DNA of 64,000 bases from Pseudomonas abietaniphila. Its GTDB lineage: Bacteria > Pseudomonadota > Gammaproteobacteria > Pseudomonadales > Pseudomonadaceae. The notes below the pieces were generated by a model that saw only the letters and a program-made list of their open reading frames with translations, was not told the DNA's origin and made no database searches. Every line of letters begins with the position of its first letter. Position 1 is the stretch's first letter. Where the stretch lies: the NCBI RefSeq assembly GCF_039697315.1, contig NZ_CP155619.1, positions 4,836,001 through 4,900,000 of the forward strand, written 5' to 3'. Position numbers and translations under genes: made by a program. Shown here in pieces: positions 37,884 through 46,243 of the stretch.

Positions 37884-39013
37884 TGGCCGAGATCCGCTTG
37901 CAACAACTCGCACACAGTTACAGCGCCACGCCCAGTGGCCCTGAAGACTATGCCATTCGCGAGATGACTCACATCTGGGAGCAGGGCGGCGCGTATGCCT
38001 TGCTCGGCCCGTCCGGCTGCGGCAAATCGACCTTGCTCAACATCATTTCCGGCCTGCTCAGCCCGTCGGAAGGCAAGGTGATGTTCGACTCCACGGTGGT
38101 GAACGACATGTCGCCCGAGCAGCGCAACATTGCTCAGGTGTTCCAGTTCCCGGTGGTCTACGACACCATGACGGTGTACGACAACCTCGCGTTCCCGTTG
38201 CGTAATCAGGGCATGGCGGAGGCGAAGATTCAGACCAAGGTGCAGGAAATTGCCGATGTCCTGGACCTGCAACCACTGCTGAAGAAAAAGGCCAAGGGCC
38301 TGACCGCTGACGAAAAGCAGAAAGTGTCGATGGGGCGCGGTCTGGTACGTGACGACGTCTCGGCGATTCTGTTCGACGAACCGCTGACCGTGATCGACCC
38401 GCACCTGAAGTGGAAGCTGCGGCGCAAACTCAAGCAGATCCACGAGCAGTTCAACATCACCATGGTCTACGTCACCCACGATCAGCTGGAGGCATCGACC
38501 TTCGCCGACAAGATCGCGGTGATGTACGGCGGCCAGATCGTGCAGTTCGGCACCCCGCGCGAGCTGTTCGAGAAGCCGCATCACACCTTTGTCGGTTACT
38601 TCATTGGCAGCCCGGGCATGAACCTGATCGAGGTCAAGCCGGAAGTGGGTGGTGTGGGGTTTGGCGGCATTCATCTGCCGTTGTCGGACGCCTTGCAACA
38701 GCGTCTGGCGGCTACCCAGTGGAAAACGCTCAAGGTCGGGATTCGGCCGGAGTTCGTGCACGTCTGGGACGGCCCGTTCGAAGACGCCATGTGCGCCGAG
38801 GTGACCTACGTCGAAGACCTGGGCACCTACAAGATCCTCACCCTGAATCTGGCCGGGCAGTCGCTGAAAGTCCGCCTGCCGGAAGACAAGCCCGTGCCGC
38901 AAGGCCAGGCCTGGATCAGTTTTCCCGCGCAGTGGTTGATGTTGTACGCCGACGAATTTCTGCTGGAAGCCGACGCGAATCAGGCGTCGGCCAGCGAGGT
39001 GCCCCATGAGTAA
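37883..39013 (+). CDS. ABC transporter ATP-binding protein 2 (GlpT-like ATPase)
   Basis: This 376-aa MalK-like ATPase has canonical Walker A GPSGCGKST (about residue 43), Walker B AILFDEP (about 160) and H-loop VTHDQ (about 197). The ABC signature is degenerate, with GLTADEKQK in place of LSGGQ (about 138). The C-terminal TOBE domain follows (about 250-360). Paired with the preceding ATPase, one composite ATP site would be canonical and one degenerate. It overlaps the next permease gene by eight bases. The name refers to the Rhizobium ATPase, not to the glycerol-3-phosphate antiporter GlpT. Confidence 0.92.
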   Translation: MAEIRLQQLAHSYSATPSGPEDYAIREMTHIWEQGGAYALLGPSGCGKSTLLNIISGLLSPSEGKVMFDSTVVNDMSPEQRNIAQVFQFPVVYDTMTVYDNLAFPLRNQGMAEAKIQTKVQEIADVLDLQPLLKKKAKGLTADEKQKVSMGRGLVRDDVSAILFDEPLTVIDPHLKWKLRRKLKQIHEQFNITMVYVTHDQLEASTFADKIAVMYGGQIVQFGTPRELFEKPHHTFVGYFIGSPGMNLIEVKPEVGGVGFGGIHLPLSDALQQRLAATQWKTLKVGIRPEFVHVWDGPFEDAMCAEVTYVEDLGTYKILTLNLAGQSLKVRLPEDKPVPQGQAWISFPAQWLMLYADEFLLEADANQASASEVPHE

Positions 39014-39872
39014 GGTGCAGAACAACAAAGCCTGGTGGCTGGTGCTGCCGGTATTTCTGCTGGTGGCGTTCAGCGCCATCATTCCAATGATGACCGTGGT
39101 CAACTATTCGGTGCAGGACATCTTCGACCAGTCCAGCCGCTATTTCGTCGGCACCGACTGGTTCAGGCAAGTGCTGCGGGACCCGCGCCTGCATGATTCG
39201 CTGCTGCGTCAATTCATTTATTCGGCGTGTGTACTGCTGATCGAAATCCCGCTGGGCATCGCCATTGCCCTGACCATGCCGACCAAGGGCCGCTGGTCTT
39301 CCCTGTGCCTGATCGTCATGACCATTCCGCTGCTGATCCCTTTCAACGTGGTCGGCACCATCTGGCAGATCTTCGGCCGTGGCGACATCGGTTTGCTGGG
39401 GTGGTTTCTCAATAACGTGCTGGGCATCAGCTACAACTACGCAGCCAATGCGTCGGACGCCTGGGTCACGGTGCTGATCATCGACGTCTGGCACTGGACC
39501 TCGCTGGTGGCGCTGCTCTGCTACTCGGGTCTGCGGGCGATTCCGGATGTGTATTACCAGGCGGCGCGCATCGATCGGGCCTCGAACTGGGCGGTTTTTC
39601 GACACATTCAATTGCCGAAGATGAAGAGCGTGCTGCTGATCGCGGTGATGTTGCGCTTCATGGACAGCTTCATGATCTATACCGAGCCGTTCGTGCTCAC
39701 CGGTGGCGGGCCAGGTAACTCGACGACCTTCCTCAGCCAGACCCTGACCACGATGGCGCTGGGGCAGTTCGACCTGGGCCCGGCAGCGGCGTTCTCGCTG
39801 GTGTATTTCCTGATCATTCTGTTGGTGTCGTGGGTGTTCTACACCGCGATGACCCACGGCGAAAAGAACTGA
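39006..39872 (+). CDS. ABC transporter permease 1 (MalF-like, GlpP-like)
   Basis: This 288-aa inner-membrane permease has about six membrane spans. The first is WWLVLPVFLLVAFSAIIPMM (about residues 10-29). The cytoplasmic EAA loop reads YYQAARIDRASNWAVFRHIQLP (about 181-202), the contact site for the ATPases. It overlaps the preceding ATPase gene by eight bases and is followed after ten bases by the second permease, with which it would form the heterodimeric channel. Confidence 0.94.
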   Translation: MSKVQNNKAWWLVLPVFLLVAFSAIIPMMTVVNYSVQDIFDQSSRYFVGTDWFRQVLRDPRLHDSLLRQFIYSACVLLIEIPLGIAIALTMPTKGRWSSLCLIVMTIPLLIPFNVVGTIWQIFGRGDIGLLGWFLNNVLGISYNYAANASDAWVTVLIIDVWHWTSLVALLCYSGLRAIPDVYYQAARIDRASNWAVFRHIQLPKMKSVLLIAVMLRFMDSFMIYTEPFVLTGGGPGNSTTFLSQTLTTMALGQFDLGPAAAFSLVYFLIILLVSWVFYTAMTHGEKN

Positions 39873-39882
39873 GGAGCGGCTC

Positions 39883-40701
39883 ATGAACAAGCGCGAAAAG
39901 CTGCCGTGGAAAAAGATTGTGCCGTTGTGGATCTACCTGCTGTTTTTGCTGGTGCCGATCTACTGGCTGGTGAACATGTCGTTCAAGACCAACACCGAAA
40001 TCCTCGGCGGTCTGACGCTGTTTCCGCAGGATTTCACGCTGGCGAACTACAAGGTGATCTTCACCGACGAGAGCTGGTACAGCGGCTATATCAACTCGCT
40101 GTACTACGTTTGCCTGAATACCGTGATATCGCTGAGTGTGGCATTGCCAGCGGCTTATGCTTTTTCACGCTATCGTTTCCTCGGCGACAAGCATCTGTTC
40201 TTCTGGTTGCTGACCAACCGTATGGCGCCCCCGGCTGTGTTCCTGCTGCCGTTCTTCCAGCTTTATTCGTCCATCGGCCTGTTCGACACCCACATTGCCG
40301 TCGCCTTGGCACACTGCCTGTTCAACGTGCCGCTGGCGGTGTGGATTCTTGAGGGGTTCATGTCCGGTGTACCGAAGGAGATCGACGAAACGGCCTACAT
40401 CGACGGTTACAGCTTTCCCAAGTTCTTCGGCAAGATTTTCATCCCGTTGATTGGCTCGGGCATTGGGGTGACAGCGTTCTTCTGCTTCATGTTTTCCTGG
40501 GTCGAGCTGTTGCTGGCGCGCACCCTGACATCGGTCAACGCCAAACCGATCGCCGCCGTCATGACGCGTACGGTGTCGGCATCGGGGATCGACTGGGGCG
40601 TGCTCGCGGCAGCGGGGGTGTTGACCATCCTGCCGGGCATGCTGGTGATCTGGTTCGTTCGTAATCACGTGGTCAAGGGTTTTGCCCTTGGTCGGGTCTG
40701 A
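39883..40701 (+). CDS. ABC transporter permease 2 (MalG-like, GlpQ-like)
   Basis: This 272-aa inner-membrane permease has about six spans, the first at IVPLWIYLLFLLVPIYWLV (about residues 12-30). Its EAA loop reads EIDETAYIDGYSFPKFFGKI (about 165-184). The start ATG at 39883 follows GAGGAG. The gene ends 11 bases before the small DUF2160 gene. As a pair with the previous gene it forms the transmembrane pathway. Confidence 0.94.
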   Translation: MNKREKLPWKKIVPLWIYLLFLLVPIYWLVNMSFKTNTEILGGLTLFPQDFTLANYKVIFTDESWYSGYINSLYYVCLNTVISLSVALPAAYAFSRYRFLGDKHLFFWLLTNRMAPPAVFLLPFFQLYSSIGLFDTHIAVALAHCLFNVPLAVWILEGFMSGVPKEIDETAYIDGYSFPKFFGKIFIPLIGSGIGVTAFFCFMFSWVELLLARTLTSVNAKPIAAVMTRTVSASGIDWGVLAAAGVLTILPGMLVIWFVRNHVVKGFALGRV

Positions 40702-40712
40702 GGAGTCGAAAA

Positions 40713-40985
40713 ATGGAGTGGATGTCCTGGACACTGCCGACCGCCGTTTTCTTTGCATCCATCGCCGCCATTCTGGTTGCGATGACTGCCTGGGAGTTGC
40801 GCTCGGCGAGTATCGAACGTCGTGGTTTTCTGCCGATTGCCACCACCCGTGGCGACCGGTTGTTCATCGGTCTTCTCGGAAGCGCCTACCTTCATCTGCT
40901 GGTGATTGGAGCAACCGACTGGAATATTTGGGTCGCCTCCGGGCTGTCCCTGGTTTGGCTGTTGGTAGTAATGCGTTGGGGTTGA
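40713..40985 (+). CDS. Small DUF2160-type membrane protein of the transporter
   Basis: This 90-aa protein has two or three hydrophobic helices (residues about 8-27, 50-65 and 70-88) joined by a basic loop (RSASIERRGFLPIATTRGDR). Small DUF2160 proteins are encoded inside GlpSTPQV-type operons, and its place here between the permeases and the binding protein supports a role as an accessory membrane subunit. No mechanism is known. The ATG at 40713 follows GAGGAG. A REP-like pair follows it directly. Confidence 0.85.
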   Translation: MEWMSWTLPTAVFFASIAAILVAMTAWELRSASIERRGFLPIATTRGDRLFIGLLGSAYLHLLVIGATDWNIWVASGLSLVWLLVVMRWG

Positions 40986-41005
40986 AGGTCTGAAACGCCT
41001 TCTGG

Positions 41006-41093
41006 TGTAGGAGCGCGCTTGCCCGCGATTGCGTCTGTCTGCGAACGATGCGTCAACGGGCACGCCCCATCGCGGGCAAGCTCGCTCCTACAA
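41006..41093. repeat. REP-like inverted pair (REPIN), type C
   Basis: TGTAGGAGCGCGCTTGCCCG at 41006 and its near-complement ending in CTCGCTCCTACA at 41093, about 40 bp apart. This is the best-known Pseudomonas REP type. It lies inside the ABC operon, between the DUF2160 gene and the binding-protein gene. Confidence 0.88.
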
Positions 41094-41140
41094 AGCAAAG
41101 GCAAAGCGGGAATACATAAGAATCAACACTGGAGGTGTCT

Positions 41141-42946
41141 ATGTTCAATAAGAAAAACAAGCTGCGACATAGTGTGACGGTAGCAACGATGGTGATGCTC
41201 AGCGGATTGAGCGTTTCGGCATGGGCCGATCAGTACGAAGACGCGGCCAAGAAGTGGGCGGCCAGCGAATTCAAGCCGACGACCCTGTCCGACGCTGACC
41301 AGCTCAAGGAACTGGAGTGGTTCATCAAGGCTGCCGAACCGTTCCGCGGCATGGACATCAAGGTGGTTTCCGAAACCTTGACCACCCATGAATATGAATC
41401 GAAAACCCTGGCCAAGGCTTTCACCGAAATCACCGGCATCAAAGTGACCCACGACCTGCTGCAGGAAGGTGACGTCATCGAGAAGCTGCAGACGGCCATG
41501 CAGTCCGACAAAAGTATCTATGACGGTTGGGTCAACGACTCCGACCTGATCGGTACCCATTTCCGTTATGGCAAGGCGCTGTCCCTGACCGACCTGATGG
41601 CCAGCCCCGAAGGTGCGAAGGTCACTTCGCCTACGCTGGACATCAAGGATTTCATCGGCACCTCGTTCACCACCTCGCCTGAAGTCAAAGATGCCTCGGG
41701 CAAGGTCATCACCCCGGCCAAGCTGTATCAACTGCCTGACCAGCAGTTCGCCAACCTCTACTGGTTCCGCGCTGACTGGTTCGAGCGTGCTGACCTGAAA
41801 GAAAAATTCAAGGCCAAGTACGGCTATGAGCTGGGCGTTCCGGTGAACTGGTCGGCGTACGAAGACATCGCCAAGTTCTTCAGTGAAGACGTCAAGGAAA
41901 TCGACGGCAAGAAAGTCTATGGCCACATGGACTACGGCAAGAAAGACCCGTCGCTGGGCTGGCGCTTCACTGACGCGTGGTTCTCCATGGCCGGCAGCGG
42001 TGACAAAGGCCTGCCGAACGGCCTGCCGGTGGACGAGTGGGGTATTCGCGTAGAGGATTGCCATCCGGTCGGTTCGAGCATCACCCGCGGCGGCGACACC
42101 AACGGCCCGGCCGCTGTGTACGCCACGCAGAAATACATCGACTGGCTGAAGGCCTACGCACCGCCAGAAGCGGCGGGCATGACCTTCTCCGAATCGGGTC
42201 CGGTTCCGTCTCAGGGCAACGTCGCTCAGCAGATTTTCTGGTACACCGCTTTCACCGCCGACATGACCAAGCCAGGTCTGCCGGTGATGAACGCCGACGG
42301 CACGCCGAAATGGCGTATGGCCCCGTCGCCTAAAGGCCCGTACTGGAAAGAAGGCATGAAGCTGGGCTATCAGGACGTGGGTTCGTGGACTTTCCTCAAG
42401 TCGTCCGACGAGAAGAAGCGTCTGGCGGCCTGGCTCTACGCGCAGTTCGTGACCTCGAAATCCGTGTCGCTGAAGAAAACCATCGTTGGCCTGACGCCGA
42501 TTCGTGAGTCGGACATCAACTCCAAGGAGATGACCGCGCTGGCGCCGAAACTCGGTGGTCTGGTCGAGTTCTACCGCAGCCCGGCCCGCGTGCAGTGGTC
42601 GCCGACCGGCACCAACGTTCCGGACTATCCGAAACTGGCACAGCTGTGGTGGAGTCACGTGGCTGAAGCGGTCACCGGCGAGAAATCGGCGCAAGCGGCG
42701 CTCGACGGTCTGGCCAAGGATCAGGATGCAATCATGACCCGCATCGAGCGTTCGAAGGTTCAGGACGCCAGCGGTTGTGCACCGAAGATGAACCCGGAAA
42801 CCTCGGCTGAAGAGTGGTACACCAAGGCCGAGAAGAGCAATGGCGCGTTCCTCGCGCCACAACGCAAACTGGCTAACGAGAAACCGAAGGGCGAAACCAT
42901 CGCTTACTCCGATCTCCTGAAGAGCTGGGAAGCTGCGAAGAAGTAA
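41141..42946 (+). CDS. Periplasmic substrate-binding protein (GlpV-like) of the ABC importer
   Basis: This 601-aa extracytoplasmic solute-binding protein has signal peptide MFNKKNKLRHSVTVATMVML followed by SGLSVSAWA, cleaved before DQYED. The mature part has the cluster-1 sugar-binding fold, with LTTHEYESKTLAKAFTEITG near the start and a long C-terminal lobe. It is much longer than typical maltose-type binding proteins (about 400 aa), as in the glycerol-type GlpV family. The start at 41141 is fixed by GGAGG at 41131-41135. It is separated from the upstream operon by a REP pair and may be expressed more strongly than it. A bidirectional terminator follows. Confidence 0.93.
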   Translation: MFNKKNKLRHSVTVATMVMLSGLSVSAWADQYEDAAKKWAASEFKPTTLSDADQLKELEWFIKAAEPFRGMDIKVVSETLTTHEYESKTLAKAFTEITGIKVTHDLLQEGDVIEKLQTAMQSDKSIYDGWVNDSDLIGTHFRYGKALSLTDLMASPEGAKVTSPTLDIKDFIGTSFTTSPEVKDASGKVITPAKLYQLPDQQFANLYWFRADWFERADLKEKFKAKYGYELGVPVNWSAYEDIAKFFSEDVKEIDGKKVYGHMDYGKKDPSLGWRFTDAWFSMAGSGDKGLPNGLPVDEWGIRVEDCHPVGSSITRGGDTNGPAAVYATQKYIDWLKAYAPPEAAGMTFSESGPVPSQGNVAQQIFWYTAFTADMTKPGLPVMNADGTPKWRMAPSPKGPYWKEGMKLGYQDVGSWTFLKSSDEKKRLAAWLYAQFVTSKSVSLKKTIVGLTPIRESDINSKEMTALAPKLGGLVEFYRSPARVQWSPTGTNVPDYPKLAQLWWSHVAEAVTGEKSAQAALDGLAKDQDAIMTRIERSKVQDASGCAPKMNPETSAEEWYTKAEKSNGAFLAPQRKLANEKPKGETIAYSDLLKSWEAAKK

Positions 42947-42961
42947 GCAGTAACGAAACAA

Positions 42962-42990
42962 AAAAACGGCACCCTCGGGTGCCGTTTTTG
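42962..42990. terminator. Bidirectional terminator between the binding-protein gene and folD
   Basis: Perfect stem AAACGGCACCC / GGGTGCCGTTT around a short loop at 42964-42986, with A-tract before and T-tract after, so it serves both convergent genes. Confidence 0.92.
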
Positions 42991-43007
42991 TTTGCGCTGT
43001 TTGTTGA

Positions 43008-43862
43008 TCAGCCGTGCAGGGTTTCTGCCGCGTACAGCGTGTTCTCAAGCAGGCAAGCGCGGGTCATCGGGCCTACACCGCCCGGAACCGGCGTGATCCA
43101 GCCTGCGCGGGGCAGGGCGGTCTCGTAAACCACGTCACCCACCAGCTTGCCATCGTCCTGACGGTTGATGCCCACGTCGATGACGATCGCGCCTTCCTTG
43201 ATCCACTCGCCCTTGACCAGGCCCGGTTTGCCAGCGGCGACGACCACCAGATCGGCACGGCCCACATGCCCGGCCAGATCCTGAGTGAAGCGATGGGTCA
43301 CGGTCACGGTGCAGCCCGCCAGCAGCAGCTCCATCGCCATCGGACGACCGACGATGTTGGAGGCGCCAACCACCACTGCATCCTTGCCGTACAGATCGAC
43401 ACCCGTGCTTTCCAGCAGCGTCATGATGCCTTTGGGCGTGCACGGGCGCAGCAATGGGATGCGCTGGGCCAGACGGCCGACGTTATAAGGATGGAAACCG
43501 TCGACGTCCTTATCGGGACGAATGCGCTCCAAAAGACTGGAGGACTCCAGGTGCTCGGGCAGCGGCAGTTGCAGCAGGATGCCGTCGATGGCCGGATCGT
43601 CATTGAGGCTGTCGATCAGATCGGTCAGCTCGGTCTGGGTGGTTTCGCTGGGCAGGTCGTAAGCGCGGGAGATGAAGCCGACTTCTTCGCAGTCTTTGCG
43701 TTTGTGCGAGACGTAAACCTGAGAGGCGGGGTCGCTGCCGACCAGAATCACCGCGAGGCCCGGCGTGCGCAGCCCTTGCTCGCGACGTTCGGCGACTCGT
43801 TGGGCGATCTGCTGGCGCAGGTTGGCTGCGATCGCTTTGCCGTCTATTAGTTTTGCAGTCAT
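43008..43862 (-). CDS. folD: Methylenetetrahydrofolate dehydrogenase / cyclohydrolase
   Basis: FolD is a bifunctional one-carbon enzyme that interconverts 5,10-methylene-THF and 10-formyl-THF with NADP+. The protein is 284 aa. It has [13 protein letters not shown] (about residues 49-61, catalytic Tyr and Lys), the conserved [11 protein letters not shown] (about 95), Rossmann segment [14 protein letters not shown] (about 162) and C-terminal [10 protein letters not shown] (about 258). Upstream on the other strand is the tRNA cluster, an order common in Pseudomonas. Confidence 0.97.
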   Translation of the reverse strand: MTAKLIDGKAIAANLRQQIAQRVAERREQGLRTPGLAVILVGSDPASQVYVSHKRKDCEEVGFISRAYDLPSETTQTELTDLIDSLNDDPAIDGILLQLPLPEHLESSSLLERIRPDKDVDGFHPYNVGRLAQRIPLLRPCTPKGIMTLLESTGVDLYGKDAVVVGASNIVGRPMAMELLLAGCTVTVTHRFTQDLAGHVGRADLVVVAAGKPGLVKGEWIKEGAIVIDVGINRQDDGKLVGDVVYETALPRAGWITPVPGGVGPMTRACLLENTLYAAETLHG

Positions 43863-43994
43863 TACGCGTGATTAACCATCGGAAGGGAGGGAAAAAGAGC
43901 GCGCATTCTCGCATGACCTGACGCAAGGGCAAAGGCGGTTGGTCTGCTTAATAAGCTAACCCCTTTAATTAACTGAATTTTTTAGAAAAAAGTG

Positions 43995-44023
43995 TTGACG
44001 ACCTTTCGGACCGTCTATAAGAT
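43995..44023 (+). promoter_or_regulatory. Promoter of the tRNA-Arg/His/Leu cluster
   Basis: TTGACG (43995-44000), 17-bp spacer, TAAGAT (44018-44023), preceded by an A/T-rich stretch (about 43965-43990) that could act as an UP element. It lies about 150 bp before the first tRNA. Confidence 0.7.
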
Positions 44024-44170
44024 TCGTCGCACTTGTCGGGCACAACCCCACACAGGATAAGCCGGAAGCGGTTGATCATGTCGAAAGGTTGATTAAGTCA
44101 GGTAGAGTTCAGATCGGCTCAGCGTGATTGAAAGCTCTTAATTTGCAGTCGAAAGACGCAGATTAAATAA

Positions 44171-44247
44171 GCGCCCGTAGCTCAGCTGGATAGAGCATCC
44201 GCCTTCTAAGCGGATGGTCGCAGGTTCGAGTCCTGCCGGGTGCGCCA
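44171..44247 (+). tRNA. tRNA-Arg (anticodon TCT)
   Basis: 77-nt cloverleaf with encoded CCA. Acceptor GCGCCCG pairs with CGGGTGC, the anticodon stem is TCCGC / GCGGA with loop CTTCTAA (anticodon TCT at 44205-44207), and the T-arm reads GGTTCGAGTCC. Confidence 0.97.
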
Positions 44248-44307
44248 TTAACGGCAGCTTTGGCACAAGTAGCATTCAAGTTGAATGCGTCGGTTACAAC
44301 GCAATAT

Positions 44308-44384
44308 GGTGGGCGTAGCTCAGTTGGTAGAGCACGGGATTGTGACTCCCGTTGTCGAGGGTTCGATCCCCTTCGTCCACCCCA
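44308..44384 (+). tRNA. tRNA-His (anticodon GTG)
   Basis: Acceptor GTGGGCG pairs with CGTCCAC. An extra G at 44308 can pair with C73, the tRNA-His identity feature. Anticodon GTG is at 44342-44344, and CCA is encoded. Confidence 0.97.
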
Positions 44385-44394
44385 TATTCGAAAA

Positions 44395-44428
44395 AGGCGC
44401 CAGATGCATAATCTGGCGCCTTTGCTTT
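44395..44428 (+). terminator. Strong hairpin between tRNA-His and tRNA-Leu
   Basis: 11-bp perfect stem AGGCGCCAGAT / ATCTGGCGCCT with GCATA loop (44395-44421), followed by TTGCTTT. It resembles a terminator but sits 22 bases before tRNA-Leu, so a partial terminator or an RNA-processing signal is possible. Confidence 0.75.
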
Positions 44429-44442
44429 AAGCGCTTCAAAAC

Positions 44443-44527
44443 GCGGATGTGGTGGAATTGGTAGACACACTGGATTTAGGTTCCAGCGCCGCAAGGTGTG
44501 AGAGTTCGAGTCTCTCCGTCCGCACCA
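44443..44527 (+). tRNA. tRNA-Leu (anticodon TAG)
   Basis: 85-nt class II tRNA with encoded CCA. Acceptor GCGGATG pairs with CGTCCGC, the anticodon TAG is at 44477-44479 in loop TTTAGGT, there is a long variable arm, and the T-arm is GAGTTCGAGTCTC. Confidence 0.97.
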
Positions 44528-44570
44528 GCTACAAACCTTGAGAAGAGCCATCAGCCTTCAAGAGGATCAA

Positions 44571-44595
44571 AAAGCCGCCCAGTGCGGCTTTTTTT
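44571..44595 (+). terminator. Terminator of the tRNA cluster
   Basis: Stem AAAGCCGC / GCGGCTTT with CCAGT loop followed by a T-run, about 44 bases after tRNA-Leu. Confidence 0.88.
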
Positions 44596-44749
44596 ATGCC
44601 TGCGTTTCACCCTCCCGAACCTTCTCAACCTGATACTTCTGCTAGTAGGCAGCCGCTGTGGTCGGGTGTTCAATCCTCCCTGACGCTTGCGGATCCTGCT
44701 GTTCGCTTCATCCGCGTGTCGATGACGTGTTCGCCAGGGATCCCGCACC

Positions 44750-46201
44750 ATGCCTAGACCGAGCTTCGATACCGCTAACCCTCTTCCCCAGGCTCTGCTG
44801 GCTGCTCCGAAGGTACCCGCCGCGTTGCCGGACGTGCCTGGTGGTGAAGCGAATCTCCTGCCCCTCAGCGCCTTGTCCGGCCCATTGAAAGTGACGTTCG
44901 ATAAGTGGAATAACACTGAAGATGGAGGGGAGCTGACGCTGTTCTGGAACAACGTCCAGGTTGAAACCAGATCCTGGGACACCGACATGCCGGAGGATGA
45001 GCTGTTCATCCTCGTGCCGGTGAGTTTTCTGGTCGAAGGTGAGCCCAGGCTTCGCTACACAGTGAAGACCGCGCAGGGCGTCACAACGGATTCTCTTACG
45101 CTGAGTATCACGATCGATACCACGGCGCCGCTGTTGAATCGGGTCGACCCACTGATCTTTCCCCCCGAGGTGATCAATGCGGGCGTCACTGCGCAGTGGC
45201 TCAATGACCATGGCGACTGGCTCACGGCGCAGGTTCCTGACTACGTGCCGATCAAGCCAGGTGATGTCATACGGTTCTATTGGGGCGATGACCCAACGAC
45301 GTGGGCCAGTGCCGGAGAAAAGACGGTTGAGCCGCTGGATATCGGGTCGCCGTTGATGATCGATATCAGCGGCATCACGATCCGCGGTCACGGTGATGGT
45401 CGCCGTTTTGCTGGGTATGAGGTGATTGATCGAGCGGGTAACGTCAGTCCCTCCGCGACGCCCTTGGAATTATTGGTTATTGCGCAGTCCAGGATCTTGC
45501 CTTGGCCGACGCTCCGAGAGGCAACCGGCACAGGCCAGAGCGTGAGCCTTGATCCGCTGAACGCGACGCGAGGTGTTCTGGTTAGTGTGCCGACCAGTGC
45601 CGTTATCAATCCGAGTGAAGAAATAAAAATCGTATGGAGTGGTACAGGCAGCACAGGTCAGTACGAGACCAGTGTGGCGGATCCGCCGGGCTCCCTTGAT
45701 TTTCCGGTTCCGGCCAGCGCGGTGCCGGCCAACTTTCTGAAGACCGTGGAGGTTTACTACCAGCTCACGGCACCCTCCAGTGGCGCGATCAGTCGCTCGC
45801 CCAATCTGCACCTGGCGGTAAAAGCCGTACTGCCGGTTGACCGCTTTTCTCAGATCAGTTGCGACGAAGCCCCCGGCGGTAATGCGTTGTCCTTGTCTTC
45901 TGTGCCGAACGGCTGCCACTTTTCGCTGGATAAATGGGTGTTCATTGCCCCCGATCAGAAGGTGTCTGCCTGGGTCGAGGCGGTGGACCAGTTGGGTAAG
46001 GATTTTACGTTTGAACTGGTGAGTGAGCGCCCTGTGAGTCCCGGCGAAGTGTCGATGGGCATCCGGGGTATGCCTTTGCCCCGCGACCAACTGGAACGCA
46101 TGAAAGTCGATGAGTCGTTCGACGTCTATGTCACGGTCCGGTTTGACGATGCGGTAGCGCCGACTGACTTTCCGGTACTGACCAAGCTTCTTGAGGATTG
46201 A
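44750..46201 (+). CDS. Ig-like multidomain protein of unknown function
   Basis: This 483-aa protein has no signal peptide or membrane span. After a Pro/Ala-rich leader it shows four beta-rich units of about 100-120 residues, bounded near 45, 140, 255 and 365. The first ends with SLTLSITIDTTAPLL, a typical bacterial Ig-like edge. The third contains ATRGVLVSVPTSAVINPSEE and TVEVYYQLTAPSSGAISRSP, the pattern of a repeat family I associate with very large Pseudomonas surface or secreted proteins. It lies 43 bases before the P47-like gene on the same strand, so they are probably cotranscribed. Role unknown; structural or adhesive function is an inference. Confidence 0.7.
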   Translation: MPRPSFDTANPLPQALLAAPKVPAALPDVPGGEANLLPLSALSGPLKVTFDKWNNTEDGGELTLFWNNVQVETRSWDTDMPEDELFILVPVSFLVEGEPRLRYTVKTAQGVTTDSLTLSITIDTTAPLLNRVDPLIFPPEVINAGVTAQWLNDHGDWLTAQVPDYVPIKPGDVIRFYWGDDPTTWASAGEKTVEPLDIGSPLMIDISGITIRGHGDGRRFAGYEVIDRAGNVSPSATPLELLVIAQSRILPWPTLREATGTGQSVSLDPLNATRGVLVSVPTSAVINPSEEIKIVWSGTGSTGQYETSVADPPGSLDFPVPASAVPANFLKTVEVYYQLTAPSSGAISRSPNLHLAVKAVLPVDRFSQISCDEAPGGNALSLSSVPNGCHFSLDKWVFIAPDQKVSAWVEAVDQLGKDFTFELVSERPVSPGEVSMGIRGMPLPRDQLERMKVDESFDVYVTVRFDDAVAPTDFPVLTKLLED

Positions 46202-46243
46202 GCAAGGTTACGCGCGTTTCTTCTGACACCGAGGGTGTTCGAT

